Source: Apostichopus japonicus
Lineage: Eukaryota; Echinodermata; Holothuroidea; Aspidochirotida; Stichopodidae
DNA length: 64,000 bases
NCBI RefSeq assembly: GCF_037975245.1
Contig: NC_092571.1
Span: forward strand, 19,678,917-19,742,916
Reading direction: 5' to 3'
Position 1 is the stretch's first letter. Every line of letters begins with the position of its first letter. Below the pieces are notes generated by a model. That model was given only the letters and a program-made list of their open reading frames with translations. It had not been told where the DNA came from and made no database searches. A program made the translations under genes and the position numbers. Of this stretch, positions 47,701 to 62,700 are shown in pieces.

Positions 47701-50700
47701 TGGTGGAACTTCCTTCACTTGTTAATGAAATGATAATACCTTGTTCAGTACTTTCTGCAGAAGAGGATGGTGTCTCAGTGGTGATGATTCCTTTGGTACT
47801 GGAGGCAACCTCCTGACTTATGTTTGTAAAAGGAGATATTGTACCATCAGTAGTGGAATGAAAGGTAGTAGCTGCTGTAGATGACTCTGTAACAGTACTT
47901 TCTGTTGCAGTGGAATGTTCCTGAGTGGTTACTTCTGAACTTGCTGAAATCCCAGTAGAAAACACATCACTAGTTATAACCTCTGATGTTGATTCAGTTG
48001 TTTTTTCTTCCAAAGTTACTATAGTTGTTGTTGGATTGGTTGATGCATCTGTCTCTATTTCAACTTTGGTGGAACTTCCTTCACTTGTTGATGAAATGAG
48101 AATACCTTGTTCAGTACTTTCTGCAGAAGAGGATGGTGTCTCAGTGGTGATGATTCTTTTCATACTGGAGGCAACCTCCTGACTTATGTTTGTAAAAGGA
48201 GATATTGTACCATCAGTAGTGGAATGAAAGGTAGTAGCTGCTGTAGATGACTCTGTAACAGTACTTTCTGTTGCAGTGGAATGTTCCTGAGTGGTTACTT
48301 CTGAACTTGCTGAAATCCTAGTAGAAAACACATCACTAGTTATAACCTCTGATGTTGATTCAGTTGTTTTTTCTTCCAAAGTTACTATAGTTGTTGTTGG
48401 ATTGGTTGATGCATCTGTCTCTATTTCAACTTTGGTGGAACTTCCTTCACTTGTTGATGAAATGAGAGTACCTTGTTCAGTACTTTCTGCAGAAGAGGAT
48501 GGTGTCTCAGTGGTGATGATTCTTTTCATACTGGAGGCAACCTCCTGACTTATGTTTGTAAAAGGAGATATTGTACCATCAGTAGTGGAATGAAAGGTAG
48601 TAGCTGCTGTAGATGACTCTGTAACAGTACTTTCTGTTTCAGTGGAATGTTCCTGAGTGGTTACTTCTGAACTTGCTGAAATCCCAGTAGAAAACACATC
48701 ACTAGTTATAACCTCTGATGTTGATTCAGTTGTTTTTTCTTCCAAAGTTACTATAGTTGTTGTTGGATTGGTTGATGCATCTGTCTCTATTTCAACTTTG
48801 GTGGAACTTCCTTGACTTGTTGATGAAATGAGAATACCTTGTTCAGTACTTTCTGCAGAAGAGGATGGTGTCTCAGTGGTGATGATTCTTTTCATACTGG
48901 AGGCAACCTCCTGACTTATGTTTGTAAAAGGAGATATTTTACCATCAGTAGTGGAATGAAAGGTAGTAGCTGCTGTAGATGACTCTGTAACAGTACTTTC
49001 TGTTGCAGTGGAATGTTCCTGAGTGGTTCCCTCTGAACTTGCTGAAATCCCAGTAGAAAACACATCACTAGTTATAACCTCTGATGTTGATTCAGTTGTT
49101 TTTTCTTCCAAAGTTACTATAGTTGTTGTTGGATTGGTTGATGCATCTGTCTCTATTTCAACTTTGGTGGAACTTCCTTCACTTGTTGATGAAATGAGAG
49201 TACCTTGTTCAGTACTTTCTGCATAAGAGGATGGTGTCTCAGTGGTGATGATTCCTTTGGTACTGGAGGCAACCTCCTGACTTATATTTGTAAAAGGAGA
49301 TATTGTACCATCAGTAGTGGAATGAAAGGTAGTAGCTGCTGTAGATGACTCTGTAACAGTACTTTCTGTTGCAGTGGAATGTTCCTGAGTGGTTACTTCT
49401 GAACTTGCTGAAATCCCAGTAGAAAACACATCACTAGTTATAACCTCTGATGTTGATTCAGTTGTTTTTTCTTCCAAAGTTACTATAGTTGTTGTTGGAT
49501 TGGTTGATGCATCTGTCTCTATTTCAACTTTGGTGGAACTTCCTTCACTTGTTGATGAAATGAGAGTACCTTGTTCAGTACTTTCTGCAGAAGAGGATGG
49601 TGTCTCAGTGGTGATGATTCCTTTGGTACTGGAGGCAACCTCCTGACTTATCTTTGTAAAAGGAGATATTGTACCATCAGTAGTGGAATGAAAGGTAGTA
49701 GCTGCTGTAGATGACTCTGTAACAGTACTTTCTGTTGCAGTGGAATGTTCCTGAGTGGTTACTTCTGAACTTGCTGAAATCCCAGTAGAGAACACATCAC
49801 TAGTTATAACCTCTGATGTTGATTCAGTTGTTTTTTCTTCCAAAGTTACTATAGTTGTTGTTGGATTGGTTGATGCATCTGTCTCTATTTCAACTTTGGT
49901 GGAACTTCCTTCACTTGTTGATGAAATGAGAATACCTTGTTCAGTACTTTCTGCAGAAGAGGATGGTGTCTCAGTGGTGATGATTCCTTTGGTACTGGAG
50001 GCAACCTCCTGACTTATGTTTGTAAAAGGAGATATTGTACCATCAGTAGTGGAATGAAAGGTAGTAGCTGCTGTAGATGACTCTGTAACAGTACTTTCTG
50101 TTGCAGTGGAATGTTCCTGAGTGGTTACTTCTGAACTTGCTGAAATCCCAGTAGAAAACACATCACTAGTTATAACCTCTGATGTTGATTCAGTTGTTTT
50201 TTCTTCCAAAGTTACTATAGTTGTTGTTGGATTGGTTGATGCATCTGTCTCTATTTCAACTTTGGTGGAACTTCCTTCACTTGTTGATGAAATGAGAATA
50301 CCTTGTTCAGTACTTTCTGCAGAAGAGGATGGTGTCTCAGTGGTGATGATTCCTTTGGTACTGGAGGCAACCTCCTGACTTATGTTTGTAAAAGGAGATA
50401 TTGTACCATCAGTAGTGGAATGAAAGGTAGTAGCTGCTGTAGATGACTCTGTAACAGTACTTTCTGTTGCAGTGGAATGTTCCTGAGTGGTTACTTCTGA
50501 ACTTGCTGAAATCCCAGTAGAAAACACATCACTAGTTATAACCTCTGATGTTGATTCAGTTGTTTTTTCTTCCAAAGTTACTATAGTTGTTGTTGGATTG
50601 GTTGATGCATCTGTCTCTATTTCAACTTTGGTGGAACTTCCTTCACTTGTTGATGAAATGAGAATACCTTGTTCAGTACTTTCTGCAGAAGAGGATGGTG

Positions 50701-53700
50701 TCTCAGTGGTGATGATTCCTTTGGTACTGGAGGCAACCTCCTGACTTATGTTTGTAAAAGGAGATATTGTACCATCAGTAGTGGAATGAAAGGTAGTAGC
50801 TGCTGTAGATGACTCTGTAACAGTACTTTCTGTTGCAGTGGAATGTTCCTGAGTGGTTACTTCTGAACTTGCTGAAATCCCAGTAGAAAACACATCACTA
50901 GTTATAACCTCTGATGTTGATTCAGGTGTTGTTTCTTCCAAAGTTACTACAGTTGTTGTTGGTATGGTTGATGCATCTGTCTCTATTTCAACCTTGGTGG
51001 AACTTCCTTCACTTGTTGATGAAATGAGAGTACCTTGTTCAGTACTTTCTGCAGAAGAGGATGGTGTCTCAGTGGTGATGATTCTTTTCATACTGGAGGC
51101 AACCTCCTGACTTATGTTTGTAAAAGGAGATATTGTACCATCAGTAGTGGAATGAAAGGTAGTAGCTGCTGTAGATGACTCTGTAACAGTACTTTCTGTT
51201 GCAGTGGAATGTTCCTGAGTGGTTACTTCTGAACTTGCTGAAATCCCAGTAGAAAACACATCACTAGTTATAACCTCTGATGTTGATTCAGTTGTTTTTT
51301 CTTCCAAAGTTACTATAGTTGTTGTTGGATTGGTTGATGCATCTGTCTCTATTTCAACTTTGGTGGAACTTCCTTCACTTGTTAATGAAATGATAATACC
51401 TTGTTCAGTACTTTCTGCAAAAGAGGATGGTGTCTCAGTGGTGATGATTCCTTTGGTACTGGAGGCAACCTCCTGACTTATGTTTGTAAAAGGAGATATT
51501 GTACCATCAGTAGTGGAATGAAAGGTAGTAGCTGCTGTAGATGACTCCGTAACAGTACTTTCTGTTGCAGTGGAATGTTCCTGAGTGGTTACTTCTGAAC
51601 TTGCTGAAATCCTAGTAGAAAACACATCACTAGTTATAACCTCTGATGTTGATTCAGTTGTTTTTTCTTCCAAAGTTACTATAGTTGTTGTTGGATTGGT
51701 TGATGCATCTGTCTCTATTTCAACTTTGGTGGAACTTCCTTCACTTGTTGATGAAATGAGAATACCTTGTTCAGTACTTTCTGCAGAAGAGGATGGTGTC
51801 TCAGTGGTGATGATTCTTTTCATACTGGAGGCAACCTCCTGACTTCTGTTTGTAAAAGGAGATATTGTACCATCAGTAGTGGAATGAAAGGTAGTAGCTG
51901 CTGTAGATGACTCTGTAACAGTACTTTCTGTTGCAGTGGAATGTTCCTGAGTGGTTACTTCTGAACTTGCTGAAATCCTAGTAGAAAACACATCACTAGT
52001 TATAACCTCTGATGTTGATTCAGTTGTTTTTTCTTCCAAAGTTACTATAGTTGTTGTTGGATTGGTTGATGCATCTGTCTCTATTTCAACTTTGGTGGAA
52101 CTTCCTTCACTTGTTGATGAAATGAGAATACCTTGTTCAGTACTTTCTGCAGAAGAGGATGGTGTCTCAGTGGTGATGATTCCTTTGGTATTGGAGGCAA
52201 CCTCCTGACTTATGTTTGTAAAAGGAGATATTGTACCATCAGTAGTGGAATGAAAGGTAGTAGCTGCTGTAGATGACTCTGTAACAGTACTTTCTGTTGC
52301 AGTGGAATGTTCCTGAGTGGTTACTTCTGAACTTGCTGAAATCCCAGTAGAAAACACATCACTAGTTATAACCTCTGATGTTGATTCAGGTGTTGTTTCT
52401 TCCAAAGTTACTACAGTTGTTGTTGGTATGGTTGATGCATCTGTCTCTATTTCAACCTTGGTGGAACTTCCTTCACTTGTTGATGAAATGAGAGTACCTT
52501 GTTCAGTACTTTCTGCAGAAGAGGATGGTGTCTCAGTGGTGATGATTCTTTTCATACTGGAGGCAACCTCCTGACTTATGTTTGTAAAAGGAGATATTGT
52601 ACCATCAGTAGTGGAATGAAAGGTAGTAGCTGCTGTAGATGACTCTGTAACAGTACTTTCTGTTGCAGTGGAATGTTCCTGAATGGTTAGTTCTGAACTT
52701 GCTGAAATCCCAGTAGAAAACACATCACTAGTTATAACCTCTGATGTTGATTCAGTTGTTTTTTCTTCCAAAGTTACTATAGTTGTTGTTGGATTGGTTG
52801 ATGCATCTGTCTCTATTTCAACTTTGGTGGAACTTCCTTCACTTGTTGATGAAATGAGAGTACCTTGTTCAGTACTTTCTGCAGAAGAGGATGGTGTCTC
52901 AGTGGTGATGATTCCTTTGGTACTGGAGGCAACCTCCTGACTTATGTTTGTAAAAGGAGATATTGTACCATCAGTAGTGGAATGAAAGGTAGTAGCTGCT
53001 GTAGATGACTCTGTAACAGTACTTTCTGTTGCAGTGGAATGTTCCTGAGTGGTTACTTCTGAACTTGCTGAAATCCCAGTAGAAAACACATCACTAGTTA
53101 TAACCTCTGATGTTGATTCAGGTGTTGTTTCTTCCAAAGTTACTACAGTTGTTGTTGGTATGGTTGATGCATCTGTCTCTATTTCAACCTTGGTGGAACT
53201 TCCTTCACTTGTTGATGAAATGAGAGTACCTTGTTCAGTACTTTCTGCAGAAGAGGATGGTGTCTCAGTGGTGATGATTCTTTTCATACTGGAGGCAACC
53301 TCCTGACTTATGTTTGTAAAAGGAGATATTGTACCATCAGTAGTGGAATGAAAGGTAGTAGCTGCTGTAGATGACTCTGTAACAGTACTTTCTGTTGCAG
53401 TGGAATGTTCCTGAGTGGTTACTTCTGAACTTGCTGAAATCCCAGTAGAAAACACATCACTAGTTATAACCTCTGATGTTGATTCAGGTGTTGTTTCTTC
53501 CAAAGTTACTACAGTTGTTGTTGGTATGGTTGATGCATCTGTCTCTATTTCAACCTTGGTGGAACTTCCTTCACTTGTTGATGAAATGAGAGTACCTTGT
53601 TCAGTACTTTCTGCAGAAGAGGATGGTGTCTCAGTGGTGATGATTCTTTTCATACTGGAGGCAACCTCCTGACTTATGTTTGTAAAAGGAGATATTGTAC

Positions 53701-56700
53701 CATCAGTAGTGGAATGAAAGGTAGTAGCTGCTGTAGATGACTCTGTAACAGTACTTTCTGTTTCAGTGGAATGTTCCTGAGTGGTTACTTCTGAACTTGC
53801 TGAAATCCCAGTAGAAAACACATCACTAGTTATAACCTCTGATGTTGATTCAGTTGTTTTTTCTTCCAAAGTTACTATAGTTGTTGTTGGATTGGTTGAT
53901 GCATCTGTCTCTATTTCAACTTTGGTGGAACTTCCTTCACTTGTTGATGAAATGAGAATACCTTGTTCAGTACTTTCTGCAGAAGAGGATGGTGTCTCAG
54001 TGGTGATGATTCCTTTGGTACTGTAGGCAACCTCCTGACTTATGTTTGTAAAAGGAGATATTGTACCATCAGTAGTGGAATGAAAGGTAGTAGCTGCTGT
54101 AGATGACTCTGTAACAGTACTTTCTGTTGCAGTGGAATGTTCCTGAGTGGTTACTTCTGAACTTGCTGAAATCCCAGTAGAAAACACATCACTAGTTATA
54201 ACCTCTGATGTTGATTCAGTTGTTTTTTCTTCCAAAGTTTCTATAGTTGTTGTTGGATTGGTTGATGCATCTGTCTCTATTTCAACTTTGGTGGAACTTC
54301 CTTCACTTGTTGATGAAATGAGAATACCTTGTTCAGTACTTTCTGCAGAAGAGGATGGTGTCTCAGTGGTGATGATTCTTTTCATACTGGAGGCAACCTC
54401 CTGACTTATGTTTGTAAAAGGAGATATTGTAACATCAGTAGTGGAATGAAAGGTAGTAGCTGCTGTAGATGACTCTGTAACAGTACTTTCTGTTGCAGTG
54501 GAATGTTCCTGAGTGGTTACTTCTGAACTTGCTGAAATCCCAGTAGAAAACACATCACTAGTTATAACCTCTGATGTTGATTCAGGTGTTGTTTCTTCCA
54601 AAGTTACTACAGTTGTTGTTGGTATGGTTGATGCATCTGTCTCTATTTCAACTTTGGTGGAACTTCCTTCACTTGTTGATGAAATGAGAGTACCTTGTTC
54701 AGTACTTTCTGCAGAAGAGGATGGTGTCTCAGTGGTGATGATTCTTTTCATACTGGAGGCAACCTCCTGACTTATGTTTGTAAAAGGAGATATTGTACCA
54801 TCAGTAGTGGAATGAAAGGTAGTAGCTGCTGTAGATGACTCTGTAACAGTACTTTCTGTTGCAGTGGAATGTTCCTGAGTGGTTACTTCTGAACTTGCTG
54901 AAATCCCAGTAGAAAACACATCACTAGTTATAACCTCTGATGTTGATTCAGGTGTTGTTTCTTCCAAAGTTACTACAGTTGTTGTTGGTATGGTTGATGC
55001 ATCTGTCTCTATTTCCACTTTGGTGGAACTTCCTTGACTTGTTGATGAAATTAGAGTACCTTGTTCAGTACTTTCTGCAGAAGAGGATGGTGTCTCAGTG
55101 GTGATGATTCCTTTGGTACTAGAGGCAACCTCCTGACTTATGTTTGTAAAAGAAGATATTGTACCATCAGTAGTGGAATGAAAGGTAGTAGCTGCTGTAG
55201 ATGACTCTGTAACAGTACTTTCTGTTGCAGTGGAATGTTCCTGAGTGGTTACTTCTGAACTTGCTGAAATCCCAGTAGAAAACACATCACTAGTTATAAC
55301 CTCTGATGTTGATTCAGGTGTTGTTTCTTCCAAAGTTACTACAGTTGTTGTTGGTATGGTTGATGCATCTGTCTCTATTTCCACTTTGGTGGAACTTCCT
55401 TGACTTGTTGATGAAATTAGAGTACCTTGTTCAGTACTTTCTGCAGAAGAGGATGGTGTCTCAGTGGTGATGATTCCTTTGGTACTAGAGGCAACCTCCT
55501 GACTTATGTTTGTAAAAGGAGATATTGTACCATCAGCAGTGGAATGAAAGGTAGTAGCTGCTGTAGATGACTCTGTAACAGTACTTTCTGTTGCAGTGGA
55601 ATGTTCCTGAGTGGTTACTTCTGAACTTGCTGAAATCCCAGTAGAAAACACATCACTAGTTATAACCTCTGATGTTGATTCAGTTGTTTTTTCTTCCAAA
55701 GTTACTATAGTTGTTGTTGGATTGGTTGATGCATCTGTCTCTATTTCAACCTTGGTGGAACTTCCTTGACTTGTTGATGAAATGAGAGTACCTTGTTCAG
55801 TACTTTCTGCAGAAGAGGATGGTGTCTCAGTGGTGATGATTCCTTTGGTACTGGAGGCAACCTCCTGACTTATGTTTGTAAAAGGAGATATTGTACCATC
55901 AGTAGTGGAATGAAAGGTAGTAGCTGCTGTAGATGACTCTGTAACAGTACTTTCTGTTGCAGTGGAATGTTCCTGAGTGGTTACTTCTGAACTTGCTGAA
56001 ATCCCAGTAGAAAACACATCACTAGTTATAACCTCTGATGTTGATTCAGGTGTTGTTTCTTCCAAGGTTACTACAGTTGTTGTTGGTATGGTTGATGCAT
56101 CTGTCTCTATTTCAACCTTGGTGGAACTTCCTTCACTTGTTAATGAAATGAGAGTACCTTGTTCAGTACTTTCTGCAGAAGAGGATGGTGTCTCAGTGGT
56201 GATGATTCTTTTCATACTGGAGGCAACCTCCTGACTTATGTTTGTAAAAGGAGATATTGTACCATCAGTAGTGGAATGAAAGGTAGTAGCTGCTGTAGAT
56301 GACTCTGTAACAGTACTTTCTGTTGCAGTGGAATGTTCCTGAGTGGTTACTTCTGAACTTGCTGAAATCCCAGTAGAAAACACATCACTAGTTATAACCT
56401 CTGATGTTGATTCAGGTGTTGTTTCTTCCAAAGTTACTACAGTTGTTGTTGGTATGGTTGATGCATCTGTCTCTATTTCAACTTTGGTGGAACTTCCTTC
56501 ACTTGTTGATGAAATGAGAGTACCTTGTTCAGTACTTTCTGCAGAAGAGGATGGTGTCTCAGTGGTGATGATTCTTTTCATACTGGAGGCAACCTCCTGA
56601 CTTATGTTTGTAAAAGGAGATATTGTACCATCAGTAGTGGAATGAAAGGTAGTAGCTGCTGTAGATGACTCTGTAACAGTACTTTCTGTTGCAGTGGAAT

Positions 56701-59700
56701 GTTCCTGAGGGGTTACTTCTGAACTTGCTGAAATCCCAGTAGAAAACACATCACTAGTTATAACCTCTGATGTTGATTCACTTGTTTTTTCTTCCAAAGT
56801 TACTATAGTTGTTGTTGGATTGGTTGATGCATCTGTCTCTATTTCAACTTTGGTGGAACTTCCTTCACTTGTTGATGAAATGAGAATACCTTGTTCAGTA
56901 CTTTCTGCAGAAGAGGATGGTGTCTCAGTGGTGATGATGCCTTTGGTATTGGAGGCAACCTCCTGACTTATGTTTGTAAAAGGAGATATTGTACCATCAG
57001 TAGTGGAATGAAAGGTAGTAGCTGCTGTAGATGACTCTGTAACAGTACTTTCTGTTGCAGTGGAATGTTCCTGAGTGGTTACTTCTGAACTTGCTGAAAT
57101 CCCAGTAGAAAACACATCACTAGTTATAACCTCTGATGTTGATTCAGGTGTTGTTTCTTCCAAAGTTACTACAGTTGTTGTTGGTATGGTTGATGCATCT
57201 GTCTCTATTTCCACTTTGGTGGAACTTCCTTGACTTGTTGATGAAATGAGAGTACCTTGTTCAGTACTTTCTGCAGAAGAGGATGGTGTGTCAGTGGTGA
57301 TGATTCTTTTCATACTGGAGGCAACCTCCTGACTTATGTTTGTAAAAGGAGATATTGTACCATCAGTAGTGGAATGAAAGGTAGTAGCTGCTGTAGATGA
57401 CTCTGTAACAGTACTTTCTGTTGCAGTGGAATGTTCCTGAGTGGTTACTTCTGAACTTGCTGAAATCCCAGTAGAAAACACATCACTAGTTATAACCTCT
57501 GATGTTGATTCAGGTGTTGTTTCTTCCAAAGTTACTACAGTTGTTGTTGGTATGGTTGATGCATCTGTCTCTATTTCAACTTTGGTGGAACTTCCTTCAC
57601 TTGTTGATGAAATGAGAGTACCTTGTTCAGTACTTTCTGCAGAAGAGGATGGTGTCTCAGTGGTGATGATTCTTTTCATACTGGAGGCAACCTCCTGACT
57701 TATGTTTGTAAAAGGAGATATTGTACCATCAGTAGTGGAATGAAAGGTAGTAGCTGCTGTAGATGACTCTGTAACAGTACTTTCTGTTGCAGTGGAATGT
57801 TCCTGAGGGGTTACTTCTGAACTTGCTGAAATCCCAGTAGAAAACACATCACTAGTTATAACCTCTGATGTTGATTCAGTTGTTTTTTCTTCCAAAGTTA
57901 CTATAGTTGTTGTTGGATTGGTTGATGCATCTGTCTCTATTTCAACTTTGGTGGAACTTCCTTCACTTGTTGATGAAATGAGAATACCTTGTTCAGTACT
58001 TTCTGCAGAAGAGGATGGTGTCTCAGTGGTGATGATTCCTTTGGTACTGGAGGCAACCTCCTGACTTATGTTTGTAAAAGGAGATATTGTACCATCAGTA
58101 GTGGAATGAAAGGTAGTAGCTGCTGTAGATGACTCTGTAACAGTACTTTCTGTTGCAGTGGAATGTTCCTGAGTGGTTACTTCTGAACTTGCTGAAATCC
58201 CAGTAGAAAACACATCACTAGTTATAACCTCTGATGTTGATTCAGTTGTTTTTTCTTCCAAAGTTACTATAGTTGTTGTTGGATTGGTTGATGCATCTGT
58301 CTCTATTTCAACTTTGGTGGAACTTCCTTCACTTGTTGATGAAATGAGAGTACCTTGTTCAGTACTTTCTGCAGAAGAGGATGGTGTCTCAGTGGTGATG
58401 ATTCCTTTGGTACTGGAGGCAACCTCCTGACTTATGTTTGTAAAAGGAGATATTGTACCATCAGTAGTGGAATGAAAGGTAGTAGCTGCTGTAGATGACT
58501 CTGTAACAGTACTTTCTGTTGCAGTGGAATGTTCCTGAGTGGTTACTTCTGAACTTGCTGAAATCCCAGTAGAAAACACATCACTAGTTATAACCTCTGA
58601 TGTTGATTCAGTTGTTTTTTCTTCCAAAGTTACTATAGTTGTTGTTGGATTGGTTGATGCATCTGTCTCTATTTCAACTTTGGTGGAACTTCCTTCACTT
58701 GTTGATGAAATGAGAATACCTTGTTCAGTACTTTCTGCAGAAGAGGATGGTGTCTCAGTGGTGATGATTCCTTTGGTACTGGAGGCAACCTCCTGACTTA
58801 TGTTTGTAAAAGGAGATATTGTACCATCAGTAGTGGAATGAAAGGTAGTAGCTGCTGTAGATGACTCTGTAACAGTACTTTCTGTTGCAGTGGAATGTTC
58901 CTGAGTGGTTACTTCTGAACTTGCTGAAATCCCAGTAGAAAACACATCACTAGTTATAACCTCTGATGTTGATTCAGTTGTTTTTTCTTCCAAAGTTACT
59001 ATAGTTGTTGTTGGATTGGTTGATGCATCTGTCTCTATTTCAACTTTGGTGGAACTTCCTTCACTTGTTGATGAAATGAGAATACCTTGTTCAGTACTTT
59101 CTGCAGAAGAGGATGGTGTCTCAGTGGTGATGATTCTTTTCATACTGGAGGCAACCTCCTGACTTATGTTTGTAAAAGGAGATATTGTACCATCAGTAGT
59201 GGAATGAAAGGTAGTAGCTGCTGTAGATGACTCTGTAACAGTACTTTCTGTTGCAGTGGAATGTTCCTGAGTGGTTACTTCTGAACTTGCTGAAATCCCA
59301 GTAGAAAACACATCACTAGTTATAACCTCTGATGTTGATTCAGTTGTTTTTTCTTCCAAAGTTACTATAGTTGTTGTTGGATTGGTTGATGCATCTGTCT
59401 CTATTTCAACTTTGGTGGAACTTCCTTCACTTGTTGATGAAATGAGAATACCTTGTTCAGTACTTTCTGCAGAATAGGATGGTGTCTCAGTGGTGATGAT
59501 TCCTTTGGTACTGGAGGCAACCTCCTGACTTATGTTTGTAAAAGGAGATATTGTACCATCAGTAGTGGAATGAAAGGTAGTAGCTGCTGTAGATGACTCT
59601 GTAACAGTACTTTCTGTTGCAGTGGAATGTTCCTGAGTGGTTACTTCTGAACTTGCTGAAATCCCAGTAGAAAACACATCACTAGTTATAACCTCTGATG

Positions 59701-62700
59701 TTGATTCACTTGTTTTTTCTTCCAAAGTTACTATAGTTGTTGTTGGATTGGTTGATGCATCTGTCTCTATTTCAACTTTGGTGGAACTTCCTTCACTTGT
59801 TGATGAAATGAGAATACCTTGTTCAGTACTTTCTGCAGAAGAGGATGGTGTCTCAGTGGTGATGATTCCTTTGGTACTGGAGGCAACCTCCTGACTTATG
59901 TTTGTAAAAGGAGATATTGTACCATCAGTAGTGGAATGAAAGGTAGTAGCTGCTGTAGATGACTCTGTAACAGTACTTTCTGTTGCAGTGGAATGTTCCT
60001 GAGTGGTTACTTCTGAACTTGCTGAAATCCCAGTAGAAAACACATCACTAGTTATAACCTCTGATGTTGATTCAGTTGTTTTTTCTTCCAAAGTTACTAT
60101 AGTTGTTGTTGGATTGGTTGATGCATCTGTCTCTATTTCAACTTTGGTGGAACTTCCTTCACTTGTTGATGAAATGAGAATACCTTGTTCAGTACTTTCT
60201 GCAGAAGAGGATGGTGTCTCAGTGGTGATGATTCTTTTCATACTGGAGGCAACCTCCTGACTTATGTTTGTAAAAGGAGATATTGTACCATCAGTAGTGG
60301 AATGAAAGGTAGTAGCTGCTGTAGATGACTCTGTAACAGTACTTTCTGTTGCAGTGGAATGTTCCTGAGTGGTTACTTCTGAACTTGCTGAAATCCCAGT
60401 AGAAAACACATCACTAGTTATAACCTCTGATGTTGATTCAGGTGTTGTTTCTTCCAAAGTTACTATAGTTGTTGTTGGTATGGTTGATGCATCTGTCTCT
60501 ATTTCAACTTTGGTGGAACTTCCTTCACTTGTTGATGAAATGAGAGTACCTTGTTCAGTACTTTCTGCAGAAGAGGATGGTGTCTCAGTGGTGATGATTC
60601 TTTTCATACTGGAGGCAACCTCCTGACTTATGTTTGTAAAAGGAGATATTGTACCATCAGTAGTGGAATGAAAGGTAGTAGCTGCTGTAGATGACTCTGT
60701 AACAGTACTTTCTGTTGCAGTGGAATGTTCCTGAGTGGTTACTTCTGAACTTGCTGAAATCCTAGTAGAAAACACATCACTAGTTATAACCTCTGATGTT
60801 GATTCACTTGTTTTTTCTTCCAAAGTTACTATAGTTGTTGTTGGATTGGTTGATGCATCTGTCTCTATTTCAACTTTGGTGGAACTTCCTTCACTTGTTA
60901 ATGAAATGAGAATACCTTGTTCAGTACTTTCTGCAGAAGAGGATGGTGTCTCAGTGGTGATGATTCCTTTGGTATTGGAGGCAACCTCCTGACTTATGTT
61001 TGTAAAAGGAGATATTGTACCATCAGTAGTGGAATGAAAGGTAGTAGCTGCTGTAGATGACTCTGTAACAGTACTTTCTGTTGCAGTGGAATGTTCCTGA
61101 GTGGTTACTTCTGAACTTGCTGAAATCCCAGTAGAAAACACATCACTAGTTATAACCTCTGATGTTGATTCAGGTGTTGTTTCTTCCAAAGTTACTACAG
61201 TTGTTGTTGGTATGGTTGATGCATCTGTCTCTATTTCAACCTTGGTGGAACTTCCTTCACTTGTTGATGAAATGAGAGTACCTTGTTCAGTACTTTCTGC
61301 AGAAGAGGATGGTGTCTCAGTGGTGATGATTCTTTTCATACTGGAGGCAACCTCCTGACTTATGTTTGTAAAAGGAGATATTGTACCATCAGTAGTGGAA
61401 TGAAAGGTAGTAGCTGCTGTAGATGACTCTGTAACAGTACTTTCTGTTGCAGTGGAATGTTCCTGAGTGGTTACTTCTGAACTTGCTGAAATCCCAGTAG
61501 AAAACACATCACTAGTTATAACCTCTGATGTTGATTCAGTTGTTTTTTCTTCCAAAGTTACTATAGTTGTTGTTGGATTGGTTGATGCATCTGTCTCTAT
61601 TTCAACTTTGGTGGAACTTCCTTCACTTGTTGATGAAATGAGAATACCTTGTTCAGTACTTTCTGCAGAAGAGGATGGTGTCTCAGTGGTGATGATTCCT
61701 TTGGTACTAGAGGCAACCTCCTGACTTATGTTTGTAAAAGGAGATATTGTACCATCAGTAGTGGAATGAAAGGTAGTAGCTGCTGTAGATGACTCTGTAA
61801 CAGTACTTTCTGTTGCAGTGGAATGTTCCTGAGTGGTTACTTCTGAACTTGCTGAAATCCCAGTAGAAAACACATCACTAGTTATAACCTCTGATGTTGA
61901 TTCAGTTGTTTTTTCTTCCAAAGTTACTATAGTTGTTGTTGGATTGGTTGATGCATCTGTCTCTATTTCAACTTTGGTGGAACTTCCTTCACTTGTTGAT
62001 GAAATGAGAATACCTTGTTCAGTACTTTCTGCAGAATAGGATGGTGTCTCAGTGGTGATGATTCCTTTGGTACTGGAGGCAACCTCCTGACTTATGTTTG
62101 TAAAAGGAGATATTGTACCATCAGTAGTGGAATGAAAGGTAGTAGCTGCTGTAGATGACTCTGTAACAGTACTTTCTGTTGCAGTGGAATGTTCCTGAGT
62201 GGTTACTTCTGAACTTGCTGAAATCCCAGTAGAAAACACATCACTAGTTATAACCTCTGATGTTGATTCACTTGTTTTTTCTTCCAAAGTTACTATAGTT
62301 GTTGTTGGATTGGTTGATGCATCTGTCTCTATTTCAACTTTGGTGGAACTTCCTTCACTTGTTGATGAAATGAGAATACCTTGTTCAGTACTTTCTGCAG
62401 AAGAGGATGGTGTCTCAGTGGTGATGATTCCTTTGGTACTGGAGGCAACCTCCTGACTTATGTTTGTAAAAGGAGATATTGTACCATCAGTAGTGGAATG
62501 AAAGGTAGTAGCTGCTGTAGATGACTCTGTAACAGTACTTTCTGTTGCAGTGGAATGTTCCTGAGTGGTTACTTCTGAACTTGCTGAAATCCTAGTAGAA
62601 AACACATCACTAGTTATAACCTCTGATGTTGATTCACTTGTTTTTTCTTCCAAAGTTACTATAGTTGTTGTTGGATTGGTTGATGCATCTGTCTCTATTT

